A DNA stretch of 38,164 nucleotides from an uncultured Gammaproteobacteria bacterium (GTDB lineage: Bacteria > Pseudomonadota > Gammaproteobacteria > Pseudomonadales > Litorivicinaceae). The stretch lies in NCBI GenBank assembly GCA_913057215.1, contig CAJXNQ010000015.1:1-38164 (forward strand). The letters are read 5' to 3'. Positions 17,177-27,022 of the stretch are shown here, one piece after another. How positions within the stretch are numbered: position 1 is the first letter of the stretch; each line of letters opens with the position of its first letter. The notes below the pieces were generated by a model. The model saw nothing but the letters and a program-made list of their open reading frames with translations. It searched no databases and had not been told where the DNA came from. The translations under genes and the position numbers were made by a program.

Positions 17177-18744
17177 CCCCACTCCTGCCGATACTGAGCC
17201 CGCGCCTCGAAGATGCGCTGGCACACCCCGATTGCCTGGAAAGCCTGAAAGGCATGCGTTTTGGACTTGAGAAAGAGGGGCTTCGTGTCGACAAAAACAC
17301 GGGCGCATTGGCACAAACACCACATGCAAAGGCCCTGGGATCGGCACTGACACACCCGAATATCACCACTGATTATTCAGAAGCACTGCTTGAGTTCGTT
17401 ACAGCGACCCATGAAACGCCGCAGGCTGCGCTTGCTGAACTCGAATCACTGCAAGCCTATTCTGCAAGCGTTTTAGGCGATGAGCGCATTTGGCCGCTGT
17501 CCATGCCCTGTCTATTACCCGAATCTGACAGCGACATCCCACTTGCCTACTACGGCGAGAGTTACCTGGGGCGGCTCAAAACCGTGTACAGACGCGGACT
17601 CGGCTTTCGGTATGGACGGCAAATGCAAACCATTGCGGGCGTGCACTTTAATCTATCCTGGGATGATGCATTTTGGCATTGGCGAGCCAACCTTGATGGT
17701 CACGCGGCTGACAATGACCATCGGCAGATTCGGGACACGGGCTACTTTCACACCATCCGCAATTATCGTCGGATCCAATGGCTCTTTATGCTCCTCACGG
17801 GCGCCTCACCGGCTGTGGATGCAAGTTTCCGGCTGCTTGCCATGGATCGATTCCAGATGTCCGATCGGACTCGGATTGCAGCCGACGCGACCAGTTTGCG
17901 CATGAGCGATCTGGGCTATCAATCTGCCGCGCAAGAATCGATCAATATTTGCTTTAACCATCTCGACACCTATTGCGAGACGCTGGCGCGTGCGGTTCAC
18001 CAGCCCTGGCCGACCTACGAGGGCCTTGGCCTTAAAGATCAGGCAGGCTACAAACAACTCAACACAGCAGTATTGCAAATTGAAAACGAGTACTACTCAA
18101 GTATTCGTCCAAAACGCGTTCAAAAAGCGTCCGAGCGGCCGGTTCGGGCATTAATCAACCGTGGTGTGGAATACCTCGAGATCCGTGCCATTGATCTCAA
18201 TCCCTATGCACGAAACGGCATTTCTGAAACGGAGGCCTGTCTCATCACACTGCTGATGACCGCGTGCGCAATCGCCGACAGCCCACATAATTCAGATGCA
18301 GAATGTATTGCGATCAATGGACTCAATGCGCGTGCCACCTGGGCCGGCCGACACGGCTCACAGCACTTTGATGCCAAGCGCACGTTTCGACAAGCCGGCC
18401 TTGAAGTTCTGGCTTCATTGGATGGATTGGCCGAGGTGCTGGATCGGGCGCAGGCAACTCAGGGACACACGCATGCACTTCAGGATGCGAGAGTGCGCTT
18501 ACAGGGGGATTGTCCACTCGTATCAGAAGACGTTGAGGCATCCTCGATCACGCCGGGTCACCTGGAATTTGGTCTCGCCCAAGCTGAATTACACCACGGT
18601 CATCTCATTGCACAGACAACAACCGAGGGCCGCGCTGAATTTGCGAAGACTGCCGAGCAGAGTTTACGGGCTCAGCAGGACATCGAGGCTCAGGATCAAG
18701 GCAGCTTCGATGACTTCGTCACTGCCTTTATCAATCAACCCTGA
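17173..18744 (+). CDS. gshA: Glutamate-cysteine ligase (gamma-proteobacterial type)
   Basis: Cytoplasmic first enzyme of glutathione synthesis, joining glutamate and cysteine with ATP; 523 residues against 518 in E. coli. Visible blocks are GLEKEGLRVDKNTG, ITTDYSEALLEFVT, the substrate/ATP segments MQTIAGVHFNLSW and YEGLGLKDQAGY, and EYLEIRAIDLNPY. ATG 17173 overlaps the preceding TGA; an upstream in-frame start at 17149 would run into the previous gene. It is the last gene of the plus-strand run and its stop abuts the convergent FKBP gene. Confidence 0.96.
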   Translation: MTPLLPILSPRLEDALAHPDCLESLKGMRFGLEKEGLRVDKNTGALAQTPHAKALGSALTHPNITTDYSEALLEFVTATHETPQAALAELESLQAYSASVLGDERIWPLSMPCLLPESDSDIPLAYYGESYLGRLKTVYRRGLGFRYGRQMQTIAGVHFNLSWDDAFWHWRANLDGHAADNDHRQIRDTGYFHTIRNYRRIQWLFMLLTGASPAVDASFRLLAMDRFQMSDRTRIAADATSLRMSDLGYQSAAQESINICFNHLDTYCETLARAVHQPWPTYEGLGLKDQAGYKQLNTAVLQIENEYYSSIRPKRVQKASERPVRALINRGVEYLEIRAIDLNPYARNGISETEACLITLLMTACAIADSPHNSDAECIAINGLNARATWAGRHGSQHFDAKRTFRQAGLEVLASLDGLAEVLDRAQATQGHTHALQDARVRLQGDCPLVSEDVEASSITPGHLEFGLAQAELHHGHLIAQTTTEGRAEFAKTAEQSLRAQQDIEAQDQGSFDDFVTAFINQP

Positions 18745-18759
18745 TCAGGATTCAGGGTT
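18737..18759. terminator. Hairpin containing both convergent stop codons
   Basis: The arms AACCCTGA (18737-18744) and TCAGGGTT (18752-18759) pair perfectly around a seven-base loop, and pairing can continue outward after one mismatch. The left arm ends in the gshA TGA and the loop begins with the FKBP gene's stop (TCA on the plus strand). The hairpin forms in both transcripts and could end or protect each 3' end. There is no strong T run, so classical intrinsic termination is doubtful. Confidence 0.45.
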
Positions 18760-19431
18760 AATCGCCAGAAGTTCAACCTCAAACACCAGCACAGAGTTTG
18801 GTGGAATGGGTCCAGTTCCAGACTCACCATAGGCCAAGGCTGCCGGAATCGTGAATTCATATTTGGCACCTGGCTTCATGAGCTGCACGCCCTCAGACCA
18901 GCCCGGAATCACTCCATTCAAAGGGAAGCTCACCGGCTCACCGCGCTGAAGTGAGCTGTCAAATACCTCACCTGTGATCAAACGACCTTCATAGTGCACC
19001 TGTACAGTATCCGTGACAGATGGCGACTCACCAGATCCCGACTCAAGGACTCGGTATTGCAATCCGGAGGCGGTCACTGTGACCCCGTCTTTCGACGCAT
19101 TTTCAGCGAGGAAGTCTTCACCCGCTTTTAAATTGTTATCCGCCAATGCCTGCATTTGTGCTTGCTGCTCTTGTTGCGCGCGTGCCTGTGCAGCCTGGAC
19201 AGCTTGGTTGATAGCAGGTCGATCCATCTTCCACGTGTCAGGATTTCCACTGTCCATCAATCCTTGTAAGACGAACTCAGGATCCAAGGTGCCAAAATCG
19301 TTTTGAATGCGCTCACCTAAGATGATGCCAAGGCTATAACTTAATTTTTCAAGATCGGATCCTGGCTCATTGGCAAATGCAGGTGTCGCGATCAAAGAGG
19401 CGGCGACAAGGCCTCGCAGTAGTGTTTTCAT
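18745..19431 (-). CDS. FKBP-type peptidyl-prolyl isomerase, Mip/FkpA-like
   Basis: 228-residue periplasmic prolyl isomerase. A signal peptide spans residues 1-20 (LLRGLVAASLIATPAFA). Residues 25-110 resemble the helical dimerisation domain of Mip/FkpA (KLSYSLGIILGERIQ, then a Gln/Ala-rich helix), and 120-225 form the FKBP domain (VQVHYEGRLITGEVFDSS, GVIPGWSEGVQLM, PPNSVLVFEVELL). AGGAG lies six bases before ATG, and the upstream ynjF-like stop TAG is part of that ribosome site (nine-base gap), so this is probably the last gene of the ydj/ynj-type operon. Confidence 0.93.
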   Translation of the reverse strand: MKTLLRGLVAASLIATPAFANEPGSDLEKLSYSLGIILGERIQNDFGTLDPEFVLQGLMDSGNPDTWKMDRPAINQAVQAAQARAQQEQQAQMQALADNNLKAGEDFLAENASKDGVTVTASGLQYRVLESGSGESPSVTDTVQVHYEGRLITGEVFDSSLQRGEPVSFPLNGVIPGWSEGVQLMKPGAKYEFTIPAALAYGESGTGPIPPNSVLVFEVELLAINPES

Positions 19432-19440
19432 GGAAGACTC

Positions 19441-20085
19441 CTATTGAATTGAGCGTGTGTGGTCTGAGGTCTGCGCCTCCACCTGTTTTAATTGCTGTAC
19501 ACCCTGCCAGATTCGGGTGGCCGTTGTCACCAGACAAAGTATCCCAAAGCCATAGGCCAAGACCGAAAACCACGCTGGAAAAAGCATCATCAAGGCAAGC
19601 ACCACCAAGGTCTCGAACCCTTCGGTCAGGCCTTCTAAGTAGTACATGGATTTTTCGACCAAGCGTTGGTTTGTCAAGCCAACTTCTTTTGCAAAAATCG
19701 AAAATGCCAAAAACGAGGAGCCTGTTCCGACAAAGCAAAAGATCAAAAACGCAGCCGGCAAGGCATCTGAACCATCACGAATCGCAAATGACAGCGGAAT
19801 CAGGCTGTACATCAAAAAATCAAACACGATATCCAAAAAAGCGCCATAACGCGTGGGATGCGTCAGTCGCGCCAGAGCACCATCTAAGCCATCGCACAGG
19901 CGATTCGCAGCCAACCCAGCCAATGCCCATAACAACCAATCTTGAGTGACACAGAACGCACTGATCAGACCACATAGAAATCCGACAAGCGTGACCTGAT
20001 TGGCGCTGACCCCTGCATGCAATAGCGGCTTCGCAAGGCGCGCCAGTGGTGCTTTCAGATGCGCTGTTAAGACCGCGTCAAGCAT
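19441..20085 (-). CDS. ynjF: CDP-alcohol phosphatidyltransferase, YnjF-like
   Basis: 214-residue membrane enzyme with about six helices. The CDP-alcohol phosphotransferase motif DG-x2-AR-x8-G-x3-D-x3-D is complete, reading from CDGLDGALAR through YGAFLDIVFD. Such enzymes join a CDP-activated lipid to an alcohol; the acceptor is unknown. In E. coli ynjF also ends the ydj/ynj operon. The ATG lies inside the end of the ATPase gene (19-base overlap). Confidence 0.87.
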   Translation of the reverse strand: MLDAVLTAHLKAPLARLAKPLLHAGVSANQVTLVGFLCGLISAFCVTQDWLLWALAGLAANRLCDGLDGALARLTHPTRYGAFLDIVFDFLMYSLIPLSFAIRDGSDALPAAFLIFCFVGTGSSFLAFSIFAKEVGLTNQRLVEKSMYYLEGLTEGFETLVVLALMMLFPAWFSVLAYGFGILCLVTTATRIWQGVQQLKQVEAQTSDHTRSIQ

Positions 20086-20696
20086 AGGACCTGTCCTGAG
20101 TCTGATATCGGTCGATCATCCTCGGAGTGGGTCACGAGAATGACATGGGAGCCGGCCAGACGCGCGCGCTCAAACACCACATCACGCACAGTGTCGCGAG
20201 TATTGGCATCAAGCGCACTGAATGGCTCATCCAAGAGTAACAGTGTCGGTGGCCTCACCAGCGCACGCGCAATACTGACTCGCATCATTTGTCCTCGTGA
20301 CAGTGCGTATGGATCTGAAGTCTGTAGCGTACCCAAGCCCACTGCATCCAATATGTCATCCACTGCCTCGAGGCGTTTTTCGCGCGACCAGCCATGTAAT
20401 GAAAGGCCCACATTGTCACGGATCGAGAGATGTGGGAACAATAGGGCGTCCTGAAAAACCGTCTGACTGAGACTGGCAAACCGCGCATCCGGGTCGATCG
20501 GGCGCCCATCGAGGGACACCTCACCAGAGATTTCAACACCGGGCTCGGCCATAACCAATGCATGCAGAAACGTCGACTTACCAAGCCCTGAGGCGCCGAG
20601 CAAGGTCATAACCTGACCCGGACCGAGCTCAAAGGTGACCGGCCTAAAAAGGGGCACCCCATCACGCTTCACCGACACATCAACGCACCTGAGCAA
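20067..20696 (-). CDS. ynjD: ABC transporter ATP-binding protein, YnjD-like
   Basis: 209 residues when started at TTG 20696, which gives an N-terminus LLRCVDVSVKRDG typical of ABC ATPases and has GGAGG five bases upstream; the open frame extends to 20768 without similarity. Walker A is GASGLGKST, the Q-loop is TVFQDALLFPH, the signature is LSRGQ rather than LSGGQ, and Walker B ends in LLLDEPFSALD. It overlaps the permease gene by 17 bases. The importer formed with YnjB and YnjC has no proven substrate. Confidence 0.88.
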   Translation of the reverse strand: MLRCVDVSVKRDGVPLFRPVTFELGPGQVMTLLGASGLGKSTFLHALVMAEPGVEISGEVSLDGRPIDPDARFASLSQTVFQDALLFPHLSIRDNVGLSLHGWSREKRLEAVDDILDAVGLGTLQTSDPYALSRGQMMRVSIARALVRPPTLLLLDEPFSALDANTRDTVRDVVFERARLAGSHVILVTHSEDDRPISDSGQVLCLTRS

Positions 20697-22275
20697 ACCC
20701 ACCTCCACGCATTCCAAGCCGCTTTGCACCCATCCGCGAGACCACCGCCAGGGCCAATACAAAGGCAATGAGCGGCAGTCCCATCAAAATCAATCCAGAG
20801 AGGGCAGCTGCGCGACGATCAGCGTGCGCAAAGGCCACAAGCTCAAGGGCCAGCGTTTCAACCCGTCCACCGCCTAATAACCAGGTGTGGGTATACAAAG
20901 CCACACTGACTGAAAATGACACTGCCAACGCGACAACAATTGATCCAAGATGCCTCGGGATCCAAATCCGGACTAGTGCGGTCGCGCGACCCATTCCGAT
21001 CTGTCTCAGTAACATCTGATAGCGAGCATCTCGATCAAACCAGGATTCACTCAGCGCAATGAGTGCATAGGGTGTTGCGATGAAGCAATGCCCAAGCACC
21101 ACAGCCCACCACGCGGGCGTGCCTCCAAAAACAGTCACAACATACAGCAGCCCCGCTGCAAGCGGCAGTTGCGGCAACCATAAAAGAGCCCACCAAATCC
21201 AATGCACACGCGGCTGGCCACGTGCCATTTGTCGCTCCAAAACAACAACCGCCATTGCCACAGACATCAAAGCAACCAGGCAGCCAAGCCACACTGTGGT
21301 GACTGCCAGGCCAACGAGCCGCTCGATCTGAAATGCTGACGGCAGACCCCACACAGGCCATGCCTCCGTGACCGGGTACCGAAGCGCAAATGACCACAGC
21401 ACCAAGGCGACCGTTGCCATCAAAAGCGACACACCGATCAATACGACTGACCATTTCACTGACAGGCTCGGAAACCACCACGCGCGTGGTCGCTTGACCA
21501 GCCAACCGGTGATGAACCATAGACCCGCGGTTGCAATCAGAAGCCCTAATAATCCCATCGCGCCGGCGGCCCGCATACTCGGATCGGCATCGGTTAGAAA
21601 ACGCGCCAACCGGACAGCAACGAACTGTGGCTGATCTGGACCAACCACCATCGCGACTTCGAGATTCGTGAGGCCATAAACGACCACGATCAAAATCGCC
21701 GGTCTCAACTTCATCACCACCTGCGGCCAAATCAGCGTATGCCACGCCTGTTGACTTGAGAATCCCGCTTGGTACCCGACAACCTGAATTTGCTGCCTTG
21801 GCAACTGTCGCGCAATCGGCAAGGCAATCAAGGTGAAAAACGCCGTCTCCTTGATCACCAAGATCAGCACCGATCCCATCCCCCACGGATCTCTGGGGAA
21901 CAAATAATCAAGCGGTGCTTCGATCAGACCGACGGCCATGGCCCATCGCATGGCGATGCCGCCCGAATCAATAAACAACAGGAGACCGAGTGCAAGTGCC
22001 GCATGTGGAATCGACAACACAAGCGGTAAGACTCCTCCATGTGCAGGTTTGGTGACCAGATGGCTCGTCAAGGCCTGCGCGCACACCAGTGACAACCAAC
22101 AGGCCAGAATGCTCACCACCCATGCCAGCCATACCGATGCGCCAATCGCGGGCGCCTCGAGCAATTGATGAACCCCAGACCACAGAAGAGGCAATCCACC
22201 ATGCGACGACTCATACACAAGACCTGCGACTGTCAACGCCAGGAAGACAGCCAGTATCCGCTCAATGAGCGTCAT
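20680..22275 (-). CDS. ynjC: ABC transporter fused permease, YnjC-like
   Basis: 531-residue inner-membrane protein with about twelve hydrophobic helices arranged as two tandem binding-protein-dependent permease domains. Each carries a coupling loop: FSSQQAWHTLIWPQVVMKLRPA around residue 180, and LRQIGMGRATALVRIWIPRHL in the second half. The two-in-one layout and order after a YnjB-type binding protein match E. coli YnjC (511 residues). ATG 22275 is preferred over TTG 22278; the gap to the ynjB stop is three bases. Confidence 0.88.
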   Translation of the reverse strand: MTLIERILAVFLALTVAGLVYESSHGGLPLLWSGVHQLLEAPAIGASVWLAWVVSILACWLSLVCAQALTSHLVTKPAHGGVLPLVLSIPHAALALGLLLFIDSGGIAMRWAMAVGLIEAPLDYLFPRDPWGMGSVLILVIKETAFFTLIALPIARQLPRQQIQVVGYQAGFSSQQAWHTLIWPQVVMKLRPAILIVVVYGLTNLEVAMVVGPDQPQFVAVRLARFLTDADPSMRAAGAMGLLGLLIATAGLWFITGWLVKRPRAWWFPSLSVKWSVVLIGVSLLMATVALVLWSFALRYPVTEAWPVWGLPSAFQIERLVGLAVTTVWLGCLVALMSVAMAVVVLERQMARGQPRVHWIWWALLWLPQLPLAAGLLYVVTVFGGTPAWWAVVLGHCFIATPYALIALSESWFDRDARYQMLLRQIGMGRATALVRIWIPRHLGSIVVALAVSFSVSVALYTHTWLLGGGRVETLALELVAFAHADRRAAALSGLILMGLPLIAFVLALAVVSRMGAKRLGMRGGGFAQVR

Positions 22276-22278
22276 CAA

Positions 22279-23466
22279 TTATTGCCCGAAATAACGCGCT
22301 TTCCAGGCACGCTCAAGCGGCTCAGTCCAAGACGCATGGGGCTCTGGTAGTGGGCGCCCAAGCGCCTCAGCCGACAACGTAGCCGCTCCAATGGGTAAGG
22401 CATCGAAGAGTTGACGATCTGACGGAGTCAGTAATGCCATCGACAACACGGTTGGATCGCCCCAAACCTCTGGGTTGGCTTTATCGGCTTGCGCCTCAGG
22501 GCTCAGCAGCAAATTAATAAAGACCCGTGCGCCAGCGCTCGCCTGCGCATTGAACGGAATCGCCAAAAAATGAGTGTTTCCGATGGTTCCAGACTGATGC
22601 ACATAGGTCCGTACGGTGGGTGCAAACTCACCAGATTTGATTTTTCGCGAAGCGTCATTTGGATTAAAACTCAGCGCAAAGTCGATCAAGCCATCCGCAA
22701 ATAAACCCATCAAATCTTCAGCACTGTCCGGAAAACTTTGCGCCTGACGCCAAGCAACCGGATGTAAGGCATCCAAAAACTGCCATACACCCTGAGTGGC
22801 TTGATCAAAGCGCTCTTCACGATAAGGCTCCATCAGCCACTCAGGATGTGACGTCGTCTCAAGCAACACCTGCTTTAAAAAGGTGGTGCCATGGAAGTTC
22901 GGTGGCTCGGGATAGGTGACACGCCCAGGATGTGCCTCCGCATAGGCGAGTAACGCATCCAGTGAACGCGGCGGTTCGGCAATGCGGTCGCTGTCATACA
23001 TCATCACCAGTTGGGCGCGCCCCCAGGGCGCTTCCAGTCCATCGGTTGGTACCGAAAAATCAAAGGCAATGGATGGATCGGTTAGATCGACGAACGCGGT
23101 ATTGGGAAGTGTCTCGACAAAGGGCTCACTCAAGAGACCGCCCCGTTTCATCCGCGCAAAGTTCTCACCATTAATCCACATCAGATCGACACTGCCTTGA
23201 TCTGCGCCGCCACCTGCACGTTTCGCTGTCTCGATTGCACTAATAACGGCACCCACGTCATTGACCTTGACGTGGCGCACGTCGATGCCATAACGGGATT
23301 TTGCGATGTCCGCCCAATTCTGGATGTAGGTATTGATGGCCGGCGAACCACCCCACGCATTGAAATAGACGGTCTGGCCCTCTGCCTCAGTCAAAGTCTG
23401 GCTCCAATCCGCCTGGACCGTGAACGGCCAAACCAACATCCAGAGGAGTAATCGCGTTATATGCAT
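22279..23466 (-). CDS. ynjB: ABC transporter periplasmic binding protein, YnjB-like
   Basis: 395 residues (E. coli YnjB 388). Residues 1-19 form a signal peptide (RLLLWMLVWPFTVQA). The mature protein begins with WSQTLTEAEGQTVYFNAWGGSPAINTY, a YnjB-family hallmark, and continues with the iron/thiamine-type binding fold (VDLMWINGENFARMKRGGLL, GTTFLKQVLL). The substrate of YnjBCD systems is unknown. It lies 16 bases after the MerA-like gene. Confidence 0.9.
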   Translation of the reverse strand: MHITRLLLWMLVWPFTVQADWSQTLTEAEGQTVYFNAWGGSPAINTYIQNWADIAKSRYGIDVRHVKVNDVGAVISAIETAKRAGGGADQGSVDLMWINGENFARMKRGGLLSEPFVETLPNTAFVDLTDPSIAFDFSVPTDGLEAPWGRAQLVMMYDSDRIAEPPRSLDALLAYAEAHPGRVTYPEPPNFHGTTFLKQVLLETTSHPEWLMEPYREERFDQATQGVWQFLDALHPVAWRQAQSFPDSAEDLMGLFADGLIDFALSFNPNDASRKIKSGEFAPTVRTYVHQSGTIGNTHFLAIPFNAQASAGARVFINLLLSPEAQADKANPEVWGDPTVLSMALLTPSDRQLFDALPIGAATLSAEALGRPLPEPHASWTEPLERAWKARYFGQ

Positions 23467-23482
23467 GTCTGTCTCAACTTAG

Positions 23483-24880
23483 TCAGGGCAACAACCGACA
23501 CAAGATTTGCACCAGCAATCGCATTGGCTTCGAAAATAGTTTGGCTTGATAAAATTGTCCTGCGACACGCTTTGAGAGCTCACCCCGGGTCGGATAGGGA
23601 AACACCAATCCAGCCATCGTCGACAATTTACCCCCTTGTTGCATCAACAGCACCCACGGCATGATCAAATCACCGGCACCCTCAGACACGATGGTGACAG
23701 ACAACACCTCACCACGTTTGGTGGCCACAACCCAAATACCGCCATCCACCGAACTTTCGGTCATCGCTCGGTCATTGTCAGCCATCGGCACATGCAATCG
23801 CCTCAGTCCACCGGCGTCAGGCCGCGCTGTCAATTCCGCTTCGGTCATTCCGGCATGCGCGATCTCAGGATGGCTGTAAATGACGCGCGGAACAATGGCC
23901 TGATCAACACGTGCAGGAATCCGAAATAACGCATGACGCAGCACGATCGATGCATGATGTGATGCGAGATGCGTCAGACCACCTCGCGTCGTGACATCGC
24001 CAAGGGCGTAAATGGACCGATTGGAGGTTTGCATCCGCACATTGGTCTCAATCCGGCCGCCGGTGCACTGCACCCCTGCAGATTCCAAGTTCAATCCATC
24101 TGTGCAGGGGGTCCGTCCGCTTGCGAGTAGCAGGGTATCGACCTCAATGGCAGGCTGTGACCGAAACGCGACATTGATAGCGCCCTCATGCACATTCACT
24201 CGCTCAGGCTCCCAACCCTCCAGCACTCGGACACCCGCTTCAGTGAGCATGGTGCGGATACAATCGCCGGCAGCAGTGGGTAGTTGCGGCGCCAACTGTG
24301 CCTGCTCAACCAGGACTACAGAGGCACCCAGTTTCTGATGGGCAAGCGCCAATTCGATTCCGACCGGTCCTGCGCCGATGATCATTAGTCTGCGCGGATG
24401 GGAGCCGTGCGACCAGAGGGTGTCGGTTGTCAAATACGGGACCTGCTCAAGGCCCGGAATATCTGGGATGGCAGGTTCTGCGCCTGTCGCAATGACCGCA
24501 CGCTTAAATCGGACGCTGTAATCCGCTGAGACCAGATGTCGCATCCCATCAAAGCGCGCATGTTGATTGATCACCGTGACGCCCAAGGATTCAAATCGCT
24601 CAACCGAGTCATGCGGTGAGATTGCCGAAATCACGCGCGCCACCTCCTGCATTGCATCGCGATACGCCGTTTCAGGAGTCAGTCGAGCCTCCACTTCACG
24701 AGCGGCCGCTTCAGCGAGAAGGGTTTTACTTGGAACGCATCCCGTGTTGAGACAGTCACCGCCCATCTGCCCAGACTCAAACAACACAACGCGCGCGCCC
24801 ATTTGCGCGGCGCCCGCGGCAATCGAGAGCCCCGCGGCGCCACCACCAATGATGGCAATGTCAGCTTTGAGATGGCGCAT
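23483..24880 (-). CDS. MerA-like pyridine nucleotide-disulfide oxidoreductase
   Basis: 465 residues from ATG 24880 (GAGGG eight bases upstream); the frame opens earlier at 24931. The FAD site is IIGGGAAGLSIAAGAA, the redox disulfide is GGDCLNTGCVPSK, the NAD(P)H site is IIGAGPVGIELALA and the second FAD contact is IYALGDV. Thus it is a class I flavin disulfide reductase. The N-terminal HMA domain and C-terminal vicinal cysteines of true mercuric reductases are absent, so mercury reduction is unlikely. Pairing with a TVP38 protein is common in bacteria; the substrate is unknown. It overlaps the TVP38 gene by 20 bases. Confidence 0.9.
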   Translation of the reverse strand: MRHLKADIAIIGGGAAGLSIAAGAAQMGARVVLFESGQMGGDCLNTGCVPSKTLLAEAAAREVEARLTPETAYRDAMQEVARVISAISPHDSVERFESLGVTVINQHARFDGMRHLVSADYSVRFKRAVIATGAEPAIPDIPGLEQVPYLTTDTLWSHGSHPRRLMIIGAGPVGIELALAHQKLGASVVLVEQAQLAPQLPTAAGDCIRTMLTEAGVRVLEGWEPERVNVHEGAINVAFRSQPAIEVDTLLLASGRTPCTDGLNLESAGVQCTGGRIETNVRMQTSNRSIYALGDVTTRGGLTHLASHHASIVLRHALFRIPARVDQAIVPRVIYSHPEIAHAGMTEAELTARPDAGGLRRLHVPMADNDRAMTESSVDGGIWVVATKRGEVLSVTIVSEGAGDLIMPWVLLMQQGGKLSTMAGLVFPYPTRGELSKRVAGQFYQAKLFSKPMRLLVQILCRLLP

Positions 24881-25550
24881 TCTGTTGCCCTCTAAATCGA
24901 GTGGACAGCGCACTGAGTATCGCCAGTGCAATTAACGGACCCCACACTTCAGGTGCCGACAGAATTGTCAGATCTGGGACTGATCCCTGTTGAAACACGT
25001 GATCCAAACCTCGACCCAGCCCAACGTAAATCGCAGTCCCGGGCAGAATGCCAATCGCAGTTGCATAGAAAAAGGGCAGAACACGCATGCCAAGAAGCGC
25101 TGGGATGATATTTGCCGCCCAAAACGGCATCACGGGGATCAGTCGCATCGTCAGACACCAGCGCACAGGGCTTTTCCGAAATTCAGACTCCACACGCTCG
25201 ATCCAATACGATACGCGCGTTTTCAACATCTCTCTCAACAGTGAATGTGCCAGCATAAACACCAATGCCGCACCGATGGATGCTGCCAAGACGATTACCG
25301 GCAGTGCAGCCCAACCAAAGAGCGCAGCGCCACCAAGCGTCAGTACAGCGGCAACTGGGATCGACAAGGCGACGATCAGTACATAGACGACAAAAAAGCC
25401 GATCAAGGACTGTATGAAATAGCCATCCGCGAACGCTTTCAGCTCCTGATAATGGGACGCAAATTGTTCAAACGACAACCACTGTGGTGCAAGAACGATT
25501 GCACTGGCGGCCACGCACGCAAGGAGGGCATAGAGGATGCGTTGTTTCAT
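24861..25550 (-). CDS. TVP38/TMEM64 family membrane protein, YdjX/YdjZ-like
   Basis: 229 residues with about five or six hydrophobic helices. The VTT (DedA-superfamily) signature is visible: VVALSIPVAAVLTLGGAALFG, then RLIPVMPFWAANIIPALLGM with the conserved Arg and Pro residues. DedA-superfamily relatives move lipids across membranes, but no activity is established for bacterial YdjX/YdjZ. It is the first gene of the probable minus-strand operon running to 18745 and is divergent from hemB across a 103-base gap. Confidence 0.88.
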   Translation of the reverse strand: MKQRILYALLACVAASAIVLAPQWLSFEQFASHYQELKAFADGYFIQSLIGFFVVYVLIVALSIPVAAVLTLGGAALFGWAALPVIVLAASIGAALVFMLAHSLLREMLKTRVSYWIERVESEFRKSPVRWCLTMRLIPVMPFWAANIIPALLGMRVLPFFYATAIGILPGTAIYVGLGRGLDHVFQQGSVPDLTILSAPEVWGPLIALAILSALSTRFRGQQNAPSQS

Positions 25551-25620
25551 GGTGTTGAGATCTCAGTCATTCAGCACCTTTCGTTCTCTTCACAGTAGAA
25601 GTATTTCAGATACCCTATGA

Positions 25621-26658
<1,038 letters not shown>

Positions 26659-26682
26659 CACAACGAAGCCAATGAGGAAGCC

Positions 26683-27009
26683 ATGAGCGATCAAATTACG
26701 ACACTCACAAACGAAAACTTAGACAGCGTGTTGAAAGAGTCCACCACGCCTGTGTTGGTCGATTTTTGGGCTGAATGGTGCGGACCATGCAAAATGATCG
26801 CTCCTGTGCTTGAAGAACTCGCAACGGAATACGCCGGTCGCCTGACGATCGCCAAGCTCAATGTCGATGACCATCGCGAAGCCACTGAGCAATTTAATAT
26901 TCGTGGGATTCCGACGCTTATCCTGTTTAAAAATGGGGAAGCTGAAGCAACAAAAGTAGGCGCCCTGTCAAAAAGTCAGTTGGCTGCATTTTTAGACTCA
27001 AACCTGTAA
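26683..27009 (+). CDS. trxA: Thioredoxin 1
   Basis: 108-residue cytoplasmic disulfide reductant with the active site WCGPC (Cys33, Cys36), preceded by VDFWAE and followed by the cis-proline segment RGIPTLILF. It supplies electrons to Tpx and Msr enzymes, also encoded in this window. AGGA lies six bases before the ATG. The trxA-rho neighbourhood is conserved in gammaproteobacteria. Confidence 0.97.
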   Translation: MSDQITTLTNENLDSVLKESTTPVLVDFWAEWCGPCKMIAPVLEELATEYAGRLTIAKLNVDDHREATEQFNIRGIPTLILFKNGEAEATKVGALSKSQLAAFLDSNL

Positions 27010-27022
27010 AAGACTAGACACA

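Noticed and set aside
19377-19949. 190-codon open frame antisense to the ynjF-like gene
   Set aside because: No domain or ribosome site, low-complexity basic and serine-rich product; the minus-strand CDP-alcohol transferase motif is complete.
21047-21886. 279-codon open frame on the minus strand inside ynjC
   Set aside because: It lies in another frame of the same strand as the clear two-domain permease, has a composition typical of a frame-shifted membrane protein (many Cys, Arg, Gly, His) and shows no recognisable motif.
23483-24880. Mercury-resistance (mer) determinant
   Set aside because: The flavoprotein lacks the HMA domain and C-terminal vicinal cysteines of MerA, and there are no merR, merT or merP genes nearby.
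24567-24935. 122-codon open frame antisense to the MerA-like flavoprotein
   Set aside because: It is the complement of the disulfide and FAD-binding region; Ala/Ser/Arg repeats reflect antisense codon structure.
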